From assembly GCF_041222825.1 (NCBI RefSeq), contig NZ_CP139482.1:2635001-2699000 (forward strand): a DNA stretch of 64,000 nucleotides, in the 5' to 3' direction. A program made the translations under genes and the position numbers. Position 1 is the stretch's first letter. Each line of letters begins with the position of its first letter. Positions 33,614 to 42,457 of this stretch are shown here, piece after piece. The DNA comes from Candidatus Thalassolituus haligoni (GTDB lineage Bacteria > Pseudomonadota > Gammaproteobacteria > Pseudomonadales > Oceanobacteraceae). The notes below the pieces were generated by a model, which was not told the origin of the DNA, did not search any database, and saw only the letters and a list, made by a program, of their open reading frames with translations.

Positions 33614-34216
33614 TCACTCTGAATCTATTAAAGCCCTGAAAAAGCTGCTGTCCGGGTAACCAAGAACTCTGATAGCAGCATTTTCATCAATAATGACTTC
33701 GACTTCGTTAGCGTCTTCTGGCGGCTCCAGAGGAATTCTGCCCCCCGCCAGGTAAATTAATTCCTGATTTGACGAGCCCCTCCAACGAAGATTCGTATTT
33801 CTTAAAGAAAAAGAGTAGCGACCGGTTATCATCAAGTCACAATGTTCTCTGAGTAACGCCCAATCCTTGCGTTTTACTAGCTCACTATACGTAAAACCGG
33901 TATATAAAACCGTTGAGCAGCCCGAGGAACGCCTGATAGAACTTAATAACCAAAGTGTGCTTGGTGCCTGTTGTAGAGGCTCACCTCCAAGTAGGGTTAT
34001 GCCATCAATATCCCTGTATTGAAGAATTTCATCCAACAATTGCTCCCGATGTATCAATTGGTTTGACTCAAATGACCACATCTGCTGATTCCAGCATCCT
34101 TCACAAGCTAACGAACAACCCTGGAGCCAAATAACGTAACGTTTACCAGGGCCATATATATGGCTTTCTGGTTCAATATGGGCAACGTTGAAGTATTCGC
34201 CGTAATCTTTGGCCAC
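33614..34216 (-). CDS. Radical SAM 4Fe-4S protein (activase-like), last gene of the seven-gene operon
   Basis: The 200-residue protein has the CxxxCxxC cluster motif CSLACEGC (C34, C38, C41) and GGEP (77-80) for SAM binding. It is short, as in the NrdG/PflA-type activases that lack extra Fe-S domains: GPGKRYVIWLQGCSLACEGC is close to that group. Such enzymes make a glycyl radical on a partner or perform simple radical chemistry. No glycyl-radical protein (RVxGY motif) is in the window, so the target is unknown. It starts 2 nt after the DUF1257 stop, which ties it to that operon. Confidence 0.82.
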   Translation of the reverse strand: MAKDYGEYFNVAHIEPESHIYGPGKRYVIWLQGCSLACEGCWNQQMWSFESNQLIHREQLLDEILQYRDIDGITLLGGEPLQQAPSTLWLLSSIRRSSGCSTVLYTGFTYSELVKRKDWALLREHCDLMITGRYSFSLRNTNLRWRGSSNQELIYLAGGRIPLEPPEDANEVEVIIDENAAIRVLGYPDSSFFRALIDSE

Positions 34217-34218
34217 GG

Positions 34219-34728
34219 CTACACCATCCGGGTCAGAACCAGTTGGATCTGGCCTTTACTGTTGGTAGTTTCCTTAATGGCGTACCCTTGGGCTTTAGCC
34301 TTGTCAATCGCCTGCTGGCGCGTTGCTTCAACACGGGCTTTACGTTCTTCCTCAAGGCGAATTCGTTCCTGCTCGGCAATCCGTGCAAGATAACCTTGAT
34401 AGGCCACTTCGTAAGCAGACCCGACCTCGCCAAGAAAGCGGCCAACATTTGAGTAATGCTTTTCTGCAAGCCTATTACTTATGCGGCCATTCATTTCGCT
34501 GGAATCGTGACGCAAAATCCAGCGCCCCCCCTCCAGTCGAAAATGTTGTGGCCCGTAGTAGTCCGACCGATTGGTGAGAATATCGCCAACAATCAGGCCT
34601 CCACGATGACTGACAGTTTGCAGTTTCGATGAGGTGATTTTCACCGGCTCAGCTCCAACAGCCTGCAATGCTTCCATCAGCACTTCTTCAACTACAAACG
34701 GCGTAGCCGTTTTAATCACGGCACTCAT
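34219..34728 (-). CDS. DUF1257 (Ycf35-like) domain protein
   Basis: The 169-residue protein has an N-terminal part (VEEVLMEALQAVGAEPVKIT, then GLIVGDILTNRSDYYGPQHF) and a charged helix (residues 115-140, rich in Arg and Glu) leading to AQGYAIKETTNSKGQIQLVL, which resembles the C-terminus of DUF1257/Ycf35 proteins. Ycf35 is a plastid and cyanobacterial protein of unknown role; homologues occur in other bacteria next to DUF2997. The start overlaps the DUF2997 stop by 1 nt. The family match is by pattern and moderately certain. Confidence 0.65.
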   Translation of the reverse strand: MSAVIKTATPFVVEEVLMEALQAVGAEPVKITSSKLQTVSHRGGLIVGDILTNRSDYYGPQHFRLEGGRWILRHDSSEMNGRISNRLAEKHYSNVGRFLGEVGSAYEVAYQGYLARIAEQERIRLEEERKARVEATRQQAIDKAKAQGYAIKETTNSKGQIQLVLTRMV

Positions 34729-34937
34729 CAGGACTTCCCCTTGAGAGACTGAGCCCGATGCGTTTGTTGAGTCTGTTGCTGATGATATTCATCGGTCTTT
34801 TTGACGCTGCTGACGACGCCTTCCAGATTCAGCAACTCATCCAACGCTTCCAGACAGCTTTCGCCCTTGAAGCCACTGGTCTTGGCGGTAATGGCTCCAT
34901 CTTCATCAATCGTCAGGGTGATTTTCTGTTCAGGCAT
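34728..34937 (-). CDS. DUF2997 domain protein
   Basis: The 69-residue protein reads MPEQKITLTIDEDGAITAKT, then SGFKGESCLEALDELL, followed by a Gln/Thr-rich tail; the KGxxCL motif with its single Cys is the DUF2997 signature. AGGAG stands 7 nt before the ATG at 34937, inside the preceding gene, whose stop it overlaps by 8 nt. DUF2997 and DUF1257 genes are known as neighbours. The conserved Cys may be a modification or thiol-transfer site; this is speculation. Confidence 0.7.
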   Translation of the reverse strand: MPEQKITLTIDEDGAITAKTSGFKGESCLEALDELLNLEGVVSSVKKTDEYHQQQTQQTHRAQSLKGKS

Positions 34938-37278
34938 TGGCGGACTCCTTGTCACACACAAGTTGAGCTTTCAGGCGTTCTGCATCTCGACTGGCTTGCT
35001 CGACCTGATCGGTATTAAATACCACCAGATAACGATTCTGCTGATACTTACGTAGCTCTGTACCATTGACAGGCAGTTCTTCTGGTGGCCACTGGAATTG
35101 CTTTTCAACGGCTGTATTACCTTTCAGACCGAGCTGTTTGGCAAAGGCATCGGATGCTTGTTTCGGCTGATACACAAACGATGAACCGTGTTCATTTAGT
35201 GCCTTTTCTGCTCGTTCCTTTTCAGATCTGCTGTTATCCAGTGCTTTTTGAGCCTCCTGAATATCACGCTCGATTTTCTTCAGGCCTTGTTCACGGTCTT
35301 CGAAGCAGCGTTCAAAAACGCTGTAATGCTTTTTCCAGACCTTTTCCTTGATGGATGTTTTCCAGTTATTTGCCTGGCTCACATCCATAGATTCCAGAGC
35401 TTCTCGTTTGGCTTTTAGACAGGCATGACGGGCCTTTTGTGTTAATTCTTCACGTCTGGATTTGGCTTGTTGAATAGCCTCCTGTCGAGCCTGCTTTTCT
35501 GGCTCATCAGCATCTTTTGGTGCCGCCTGAGGAATCTCAGGCAAAGCTTCTGCAAGAAACTGTTCAGGCTTGAGGTCATTGATTTCGGCGTCATGCAGTT
35601 GATGATCTTCCAGCCTTTCGGCAGCAGAGATCCAGCTAGCTCTGAATTTTTGCTCAACCTGAGAAGTGGCCTCGGTCTTGTTGTTTTGCAGCTCATCAAG
35701 GGCCGATGACTTCTGCTTCAATAACTCGCTCGCCTTCAACAGATCATCTTTAAATTCGTCTCGTCGGCGCTCCCAACGCAGATTTTTCTCGGCCTTGTCC
35801 ATCTCCTGCTCGGTGTCGGCACCGCGCTTGCGAATTTTATCCTGCAAGGACTCCAAACGCTGACGATGTTGCTCTCGTTCCGCCGGTGTTGCTGAAGTGA
35901 CAGACCAATTTTTGAGAATATCGATTTCTTGATTCAGGGATTTCACCGATTGTCCCTGCCCGAGCAAGAACCCCTTGATAGAGCCTTTTAATTTGTCAGC
36001 GATACCGGCTTGCTGCTGATCAATCCTGGATTGAGCAATGGTCAGTACTTCATGGCGTTGCTGCCAATCCTGTTCTGAATTTTTCCAGACCTGATATAAG
36101 GCATCCGGCTTCGCAGACTCAGGGCAGTAGGGCGGGTGCACCACCACGCTATAATCAATAAAGTGGGCCAGTTGGCTGCGTTGCAAACCAGCCACTCCGG
36201 ATGCAAGCTGTTCGGCTTTATCATTCAGGAAGCTGTCAATGTCCTGAGTGTTGATATCCTCAAGTTCGATTTCACGAACCTCTTCAACTACACACTCCAG
36301 ACCCGGTTGGTCGGCGAAACGAAGTAGCTGTTGATCAGCACATTCGCGAATCAAAGTTGCATCTTTATACTGCCATGCAGCATCTTCAAAGGCCCGGCCG
36401 TAGGCCTGCTCAAGTTTCTGGCTTTGCTGTGCTGATAATTTCAGGCACCAATTGGCCGCAGTAAAATCCGTTTGGTCTGGCAACAACCAGTTTCCGTCCT
36501 TTGATAACAATAAAGACGGAATCGGGTTATCACTGAGTGCAACGCCTGTGCGAGCCTGCTCTTTTATGTCACTGGACTGAGTTCCTAACAATAAACGCCA
36601 GCCATTGCCGGAAGCACCGAAACCAGAATGAGAGGCTGCTTGCAGGTGTTCCAGCGTATCGCCTAGGCAATCGCGTAAGTTGCCACATAGCTGATGAGAA
36701 TGGTTGGTAACAACCTCTCCATCCGGATGCGGTACGATGGATTGTTGCTGGTTCTGTTGCAGGTATTCCTCGTGGCTCTGCTCCCAAAACAGTTTGCAGA
36801 AGTTGCGGAAACTGTCATCGATCTGCCGCGGCTCCAGCTGGATTCCCCACGAGGATTGATCGGCAGATACCAGAGGTTGACCCGACATCAACAACAGTCC
36901 CTGTGCCTGAGTGGTGGTGTGATCCACCAGTATCAGGGCGCCTTGCTGACTCACGCCTGTGCGAATCAAGCAACGACCAGACAGGGTATCAATCGCCACC
37001 TGGTTGGCATTTTTGTCGCCCAGCAGCAGATAAATACGAACGCCTTTTTCGGCCTGTTCTTTGATGGTCTGAATCAGTGAGTCTTCTTTCAGTTGCTCGC
37101 AGGCAATCAGCAAGGTCAGACGCGATATGGACACAACATTCATTAGAAAGTCAGTATCAGGCTGGGACAAGTCCCTGCTGAAATCCGCATCGGACGCTTG
37201 CTTGCTAAACAAAGTTGGCAAATGCTCATTCTGGTAATCGATTCGAAATTGTTCCTGTCGAGGTACGATCAGTGTCAT
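34930..37278 (-). CDS. Large coiled-coil protein with degenerate PLD-like N-terminal region
   Basis: The 782-residue protein is not recognised as a family. Residues about 44-140 show a phospholipase D-like strand-helix pattern: LTLLIACEQL, then IKEQAEKGVRIYLLLGDKN, GRCLIRTG, GALILVDH and GLLLMSGQPL. The His-x-Lys catalytic motif is absent, so it would be inactive or only structural. The centre and end (about 390-740) are long charged helices, probably coiled coil (QRLESLQDKIRKRGADTEQE and similar). It starts in a 1-nt overlap with the previous gene of the operon. Confidence 0.6.
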   Translation of the reverse strand: MTLIVPRQEQFRIDYQNEHLPTLFSKQASDADFSRDLSQPDTDFLMNVVSISRLTLLIACEQLKEDSLIQTIKEQAEKGVRIYLLLGDKNANQVAIDTLSGRCLIRTGVSQQGALILVDHTTTQAQGLLLMSGQPLVSADQSSWGIQLEPRQIDDSFRNFCKLFWEQSHEEYLQQNQQQSIVPHPDGEVVTNHSHQLCGNLRDCLGDTLEHLQAASHSGFGASGNGWRLLLGTQSSDIKEQARTGVALSDNPIPSLLLSKDGNWLLPDQTDFTAANWCLKLSAQQSQKLEQAYGRAFEDAAWQYKDATLIRECADQQLLRFADQPGLECVVEEVREIELEDINTQDIDSFLNDKAEQLASGVAGLQRSQLAHFIDYSVVVHPPYCPESAKPDALYQVWKNSEQDWQQRHEVLTIAQSRIDQQQAGIADKLKGSIKGFLLGQGQSVKSLNQEIDILKNWSVTSATPAEREQHRQRLESLQDKIRKRGADTEQEMDKAEKNLRWERRRDEFKDDLLKASELLKQKSSALDELQNNKTEATSQVEQKFRASWISAAERLEDHQLHDAEINDLKPEQFLAEALPEIPQAAPKDADEPEKQARQEAIQQAKSRREELTQKARHACLKAKREALESMDVSQANNWKTSIKEKVWKKHYSVFERCFEDREQGLKKIERDIQEAQKALDNSRSEKERAEKALNEHGSSFVYQPKQASDAFAKQLGLKGNTAVEKQFQWPPEELPVNGTELRKYQQNRYLVVFNTDQVEQASRDAERLKAQLVCDKESANA

Positions 37279-38993
37279 CAGAGAGCCTCCGCTTCGATAT
37301 TATTGATCTGGTCTTGCAAATATCGAGGTAGTTCTACCACCTCTTTAGGCGTAAAGGTTGGTGAACCATCGACACTGCCCCCCCCGATATTATCGCGAAT
37401 AAAATCTAGCCCGCCGCTGCACTCCCAGCACCAGGTATGCTCCGTACTGACCAAAATCCAGTAGCGACCGTGGTTATCATTTTGCTTTTGCAGGATTTCG
37501 CGCGACCAGTTGTCTGGAAGTTTCGCCTCATTTCCTTTCTGCTTATCCAACGTCAAGAGCAAGCCTTTGGCATCAGTAAAATAAGCAGCCACTGAATTCA
37601 GGTTGCGGCTCTGACGTGGGGTATGAACGTAACGATCTGAATAGATGAAGTGTTCGATGTATTCTCCGGCTGACAACTGTTTAAGCAGTTCACCGAGATC
37701 CAATGCATCATCTTTTACCAGACTGATCGGCATGCGCAGTTTGCGGCTTCTGGAGGGTGTCAGATCCGCCATCGTCGCAATATGCCAATAGGCCTGCGGC
37801 TGACTTTCGCGTCGAATCTTTGACAACAAGGACTGCTGTTCTTTTAGCGGTAGCGCAAAGTCATTCAAGGCGATGTGATCCAGCCATTGTGACTGTTGTT
37901 TACGGGCTTCCGCCGATGAGTGGTACTGCCTGCTGTAGAAATCTTCCAACCAGAAATGATGCCAATATTTAGCATCGGATTGGTCAGCTGGCTGAATAGG
38001 AATGTGTTTGACCTGAACCGACTGGAACTCACCCATACCGGTTTCCAGATCTGAACAATTAAAACTGCCGATCTGAAATTTCTGAACAGCTAAGTGATAA
38101 TCCTCAAGCGATTTCATCGACTCCAGCGAAGTCTTCATACGACGCTCTTCAGGCAGCCAGTGGCCGTCAAGTTCTCCGGCGATAGCCACCATGACATCGT
38201 TCAGACAATCACCAAAATCATCAATGGAGATTTCCAGAGCTTCTAGGCGTGAGCTGGTTTTATTCTGATTGAATTGCAACATATCCAGCTGACCTTTCAG
38301 GCTGAGCTGCGATGCTGAAAAGTCCAGTGTCCATTCGAGCTGAATCTTTTCTGACTTCTCAGGCGAGCAAATCACTTCAGGATCAAGTGATGCCAGCTGC
38401 AAGCTGATATTCTTCAATTCGGTCTTGTTGCGATCGACGAAGGACTCCTCAAGGACATTCAGCTTTAAAGGCCGCTCTACCCGAAATTCTGACCGGGCTG
38501 CATCATCCCTTTTTTTCCAGCTTTTCATATCGGGCTCAAAGAACGCTGTATCCCGCTGCATCATGACCGGGCGAGTCCCCAGCAAAGGATCATGATCTGT
38601 GTACCAGATATGGTAAAGACCGCGCTCTTTAGCTTCGAATAAGCCACTATCAATAACCTGCTGGCCTTTATCCGTAATGCCCGAATCATCCCACAGCGCT
38701 TCCCGCTTGAGATACGCCCTCAGTCGAGGTGGCATATCAGCAGAATTATTTTGCACACCCTTTAACAAGGACACTAAATCAGGCCGATCACGCAAAAACG
38801 TAACCTTGGCGATAATGGGAAAACGCTTTAGCTGAACATTTCGACTGAGCGTTAAGGCTAGAGAGCCTGCTTTGTTTACATTCTCTTTGACAGGCGAGGA
38901 GTGGTTTTTAGCCTCACCTGCCAGTTCTTTGGGGTCAGTGATTCCTTTCAAGTCTGAAAAGGACTTCATCTGGCGTTTTTGACGATTACTCAT
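37278..38993 (-). CDS. Unknown protein with PLD-like or inactivated nuclease C-terminus
   Basis: The 571-residue protein is not a family I can name. Its C-terminal third has a pattern seen in PLD-like effector proteins: YSDRY (451-455), a following helix, GLLLTLDK, then HGRYWILV (508-515) and CSGGLDFIR (525-533). The motif HxRxW is not the standard HKD pair, so catalysis is unproven. The N-terminal part (1-300) is mixed and charged. It overlaps the helicase gene stop by 4 nt (ATGA) and the next gene by 1 nt, so it is made together with both. Confidence 0.55.
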   Translation of the reverse strand: MSNRQKRQMKSFSDLKGITDPKELAGEAKNHSSPVKENVNKAGSLALTLSRNVQLKRFPIIAKVTFLRDRPDLVSLLKGVQNNSADMPPRLRAYLKREALWDDSGITDKGQQVIDSGLFEAKERGLYHIWYTDHDPLLGTRPVMMQRDTAFFEPDMKSWKKRDDAARSEFRVERPLKLNVLEESFVDRNKTELKNISLQLASLDPEVICSPEKSEKIQLEWTLDFSASQLSLKGQLDMLQFNQNKTSSRLEALEISIDDFGDCLNDVMVAIAGELDGHWLPEERRMKTSLESMKSLEDYHLAVQKFQIGSFNCSDLETGMGEFQSVQVKHIPIQPADQSDAKYWHHFWLEDFYSRQYHSSAEARKQQSQWLDHIALNDFALPLKEQQSLLSKIRRESQPQAYWHIATMADLTPSRSRKLRMPISLVKDDALDLGELLKQLSAGEYIEHFIYSDRYVHTPRQSRNLNSVAAYFTDAKGLLLTLDKQKGNEAKLPDNWSREILQKQNDNHGRYWILVSTEHTWCWECSGGLDFIRDNIGGGSVDGSPTFTPKEVVELPRYLQDQINNIEAEAL

Positions 38994-41900
38994 GATCGGG
39001 ACTTCCCTTTCTTACCTGCATTGTGATGCGGTTGTTTTTGGCTACTTGCAGTCAAAACACAGCAGGATTTTGCGAGTTCTTTTAACTCCAGCGTACGGGA
39101 CCGCTGGGAGAAATATTCATGATGCCCAACAATCACCAACTGGTAGCGGGCACGGGTAATGGAGACGTTTAGGCGGTTGGGCGAGTCCATAAAACCATCG
39201 CGATGGGTATTCACCATTGACAGGAAAACCACATCAGCCTCCTGGCCCTGGAAGTAATCCACAGTGGCCAACTTAATCGATATACCTTTGTAGTTAAACC
39301 GAGCGTAACGATTGGTATTACCCGGTAGCTTTTGAAGAGCGTCTCGCAGGGCTTTCTCCTGTCCCTTGTAGAAGGTCAAAATCGCAACGTCGAAGGGTTC
39401 GCCTTTTTGGTTTTTGTTTTTCTCTGCCCAATCACAAAACGCTTTCAGCTCGATAATCAGAGCATCGGTTTCCTGCCGGTTGCTATTCCCTCTCAACGTC
39501 GTTCCTCGAACATCCAGCCAGATATTGCGCGTGTCATATCTGTGATAGTTCCAGGCCCTGTCGTCAGTCGTTTTGTCGCCATCCGCCAGTAAACCTTTGA
39601 GGTAAAACTGCTGCCGAGGGAATGCCGATATATCCGGATGCATCCGGTGTTGATAGGTCAAGGTTGTATAGCGTTGGGATTTTTCAGAAGCATCGAAACC
39701 CTGATTCAAGGTCGTTGGATCGTCACTCTTGCGTTTGACCAGGCCATCGCCCGATAGCGCCTCAAGAATCGACGGAAAGGCAATATTTTTGAGTACATGA
39801 ATTCGGCCATCAGCTGGTACTGACTTGGGAAACAGCCGCTCCAAAGTATCTTCCAGATAGCCAGTTTTTCGCTTCTGGTTGGCCGATAATCGCAGCCAGT
39901 ACTCGCGCTCCAGACGCCAACACACCTCTTCCGACCATTTGGTGCTATCGATACGGTCGAGCAGTTCCTCATGAACCTGCACAGTATCCGTGCAATCAGA
40001 GGTTTTAACCTTGAACGGCTTGCAACTTATACCTGTGGCTCTATGTTGCGCCGCTTGGGAAGTGCGGCACCAATCGGGATGCAGGATCAGCATATCGTCA
40101 GGAATCCAGTCAGTCCGTTCGCCCAGGCAGCCTTCTTCGACAAAAAGTACGTTGTGACGATACAGCTGTTCAGGACTCTGTATGATCTGTCGCAACCCAG
40201 CCAAATGGTTCTCTGCATTACGTCCCTCGTTTGCCATCACGACCAACAGCTTGTCGAAGCCCTTGGCAAGTTTGGGCATCGAGGTCCGGACACGAATTTC
40301 CGCCGCTAATGCTATTGCTACGTCACGGGTAACAGGCACCAACAGCGGCTGGGAAAAGGGACTTTGGTGATTACCTCGCAGCTCTTCCAGCAGGAAGCAG
40401 GCTTGCTGGACGGCTGCAGAAAGATTCTGGGCCGGTGTTTTTCCTTTTGGCGGAACCAGCATCAGATTATCGAGGTTGGCGACGATCTGCTCACGATCAG
40501 TGAACGGCGATAGCTGACGCACGTCGCCCACCAGCACCCAGCGTTTGGCAAAACGCGCAGGCACCAGGAATTCCTGAAAGGTGGTTTTACTGCACTCGTC
40601 GATGATCATTACATCAAACGGCGGCTCGCCGGTATCCAGCACCAGCTCGCGATCATTGAACAGCCTCAGGATGCCGATGGTGGTACCGCAAACCAGATTG
40701 GAAGAATCCACCATCAGCTGCTTGCTGAGCTGCTCGCACCCGTGGATTTTCTTAAGACCGCTGAGCACATTATCGAACTGGAATTCTTCAACACCGATGG
40801 CATTGTTTTCATCACCGATGCGCAAAGGAAATATTTGCGCTGACAGCTCTGAATTTTCCTTAATGCGTTCCAACACATTGTTGATCGCGGCATGAGTGGA
40901 TGCCGACAACAGAACACGTTTTCCTTGCAACACCAGCTGCATAATCAGTTCAAGAATGGTGGTGGTTTTACCTGTGCCAGGTGGACCATCCAGAATGGTG
41001 AAGTCCTCATTCGCCAGGGCCTTGGCGACAAACGCGCGCTGACAATCACAACCATCAAAGTTGGGGTCTGTCAGTACTGTCCAGTCAGACTCCAGGATTT
41101 TTGCTGGTTGCACATCCGGCCAACGGGTTTGCCCACGTTTTTGCAACATCTGAATCAGGGGCCAATGACCTGCTGAAGGGCGATTCATCAGTTGATTGAT
41201 CGCGTCCTTTTGACGTTTGAGCTGGCTGGTATCCACGCTCACACGAATCTCACTTCTCTTTCCCTGTTGAGATGGATACTCACTGTGCCAGTTTTTCTTG
41301 CCTTTGATATTTCTGGCCAGCAAAATTTGGCGCTCTTCTTGACGTGCTTTCAGCACACGGAAGCCGTCATCAAACTTGCGTTGCGTCGAATCCAGAATCT
41401 TGATGTTCTGGTTATCACCAAAGAAGTAATCCAGATCGGATTTACCAGTCTCGTCGCGACTTTCTTTTTCGATCAGTTGAATCCATTGTTCTTCGACATC
41501 CGCTACTTCCAGTTGCCAAGCGATAGCTGGAAATGCGGAGCAAGTGAGAGAATAGGAATCATTTAATTCCTGCCTAGTACGACTTTCTAGCATCAGGCTT
41601 TGCGCTTGTTTTTTGCCTTCTACACGCAACTCCCAGTGATCACTTTGCAGGGGCTGGCCTCGGCATTGAAAATGACCGCAACCCAGTTTCGCCAGTTCTT
41701 TATTGGTGACATCTTCCAGCCTGTGTCCATCCAGTTGAGGCCGCGACTCTGAAAACAGCAGCCAACCATTACCTTCTGATTTGGCTTGCCATTGTTTAAG
41801 ACGGGATTCGTCCAACCCTTTAATCAGGGTGAAAGGCGTGTCTTGCCCGTCAACGGACAGAGTGCTGTTGGGTCTCACATGGCCTTGCAGCACCAGACGA

Positions 41901-42442
41901 GCGTCAATCTGCTTCGTCACCGTACATGGCTGGCCGTCGATATAAACCAACTTTAACTGGTCAAGCTGACGGGCCAATGGACGCAGTTCCAGCTGATAAC
42001 CGCTCCATGAGATTGGGTCGTCATCTAATTCAAGCTCAGGTAAGTACAGCTGATAATCCGAGGCGCTATAACCACCGTCGGGTATACCCGTCTCTCGTCG
42101 TCCTTTGCCTTTGCCTTGTCGAATGGGGTCGTCCTCATCCGGGTCAAAACCGGCATCAGGTAACTCGTCATCGACCGTGAGAATCTCAAACCAGCCTTCC
42201 TTACCAGCCACAACTTCTATTTCGCTCACCGGCAACAGTTGCCAGATCCGTTTGTCAGGCTTGAGCTGATAGCGCTTGTTGGCGACAGGCTTCCATTCGC
42301 AGCTGACTTCCTTGTTCTCCAGTGCCTTGATGCTGTTACTCAGGTAATGCATAAACGGCATCAGGACACTATTGGTCTGGCTGTCCAGTGTGCCTGCCTT
42401 GAAGCCTTGCTGTTCAAGGGCAGTAAAAAACGGGTTTTCCAT
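38990..42442 (-). CDS. SF1 helicase, Dna2/UPF1-like, with a large unknown N-terminal region
   Basis: The 1150-residue protein has an N-terminal 450 residues of unknown fold, then a superfamily 1 helicase core: Walker A GPPGTGKT (486-493), motif II with IIDECSK near 613, the QHRMHPDI motif, and the late GQEADVVFLSMVNTHRDGFM with NRLNVSITRARYQLVIVGH (motifs V and VI). The order matches AAA_11/AAA_12 proteins (Dna2, UPF1, Senataxin). It probably works on DNA or RNA in an ATP-dependent way; the substrate is unknown. AGGA stands 9 nt before the ATG. It follows the AAA gene by 15 bp in the same operon. Confidence 0.85.
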   Translation of the reverse strand: MENPFFTALEQQGFKAGTLDSQTNSVLMPFMHYLSNSIKALENKEVSCEWKPVANKRYQLKPDKRIWQLLPVSEIEVVAGKEGWFEILTVDDELPDAGFDPDEDDPIRQGKGKGRRETGIPDGGYSASDYQLYLPELELDDDPISWSGYQLELRPLARQLDQLKLVYIDGQPCTVTKQIDARLVLQGHVRPNSTLSVDGQDTPFTLIKGLDESRLKQWQAKSEGNGWLLFSESRPQLDGHRLEDVTNKELAKLGCGHFQCRGQPLQSDHWELRVEGKKQAQSLMLESRTRQELNDSYSLTCSAFPAIAWQLEVADVEEQWIQLIEKESRDETGKSDLDYFFGDNQNIKILDSTQRKFDDGFRVLKARQEERQILLARNIKGKKNWHSEYPSQQGKRSEIRVSVDTSQLKRQKDAINQLMNRPSAGHWPLIQMLQKRGQTRWPDVQPAKILESDWTVLTDPNFDGCDCQRAFVAKALANEDFTILDGPPGTGKTTTILELIMQLVLQGKRVLLSASTHAAINNVLERIKENSELSAQIFPLRIGDENNAIGVEEFQFDNVLSGLKKIHGCEQLSKQLMVDSSNLVCGTTIGILRLFNDRELVLDTGEPPFDVMIIDECSKTTFQEFLVPARFAKRWVLVGDVRQLSPFTDREQIVANLDNLMLVPPKGKTPAQNLSAAVQQACFLLEELRGNHQSPFSQPLLVPVTRDVAIALAAEIRVRTSMPKLAKGFDKLLVVMANEGRNAENHLAGLRQIIQSPEQLYRHNVLFVEEGCLGERTDWIPDDMLILHPDWCRTSQAAQHRATGISCKPFKVKTSDCTDTVQVHEELLDRIDSTKWSEEVCWRLEREYWLRLSANQKRKTGYLEDTLERLFPKSVPADGRIHVLKNIAFPSILEALSGDGLVKRKSDDPTTLNQGFDASEKSQRYTTLTYQHRMHPDISAFPRQQFYLKGLLADGDKTTDDRAWNYHRYDTRNIWLDVRGTTLRGNSNRQETDALIIELKAFCDWAEKNKNQKGEPFDVAILTFYKGQEKALRDALQKLPGNTNRYARFNYKGISIKLATVDYFQGQEADVVFLSMVNTHRDGFMDSPNRLNVSITRARYQLVIVGHHEYFSQRSRTLELKELAKSCCVLTASSQKQPHHNAGKKGKSRS

Positions 42443-42457
42443 AACAAACGGTCCTGG

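Larger units (their letters stand above)
31942..33622 (+). pseudogene. Unknown frame interrupted by the 1200-bp IS
   Basis: Joining 31942-32089 to 33294-33622 (deleting the IS and one CGGT copy) restores one open frame of 158 codons without a stop. The right part (91 residues from 33347) looks genuine: helical, with QLLASLDAFVAIAEQYASPL and a C-terminal VEVWLDKSKSL, and ends overlapping the radical SAM gene by 9 bp in convergent orientation. The left part looks less protein-like and may not be coding. No family is recognised; the right part alone might still be expressed as a short protein from the ATG at 33347. Confidence 0.4.
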
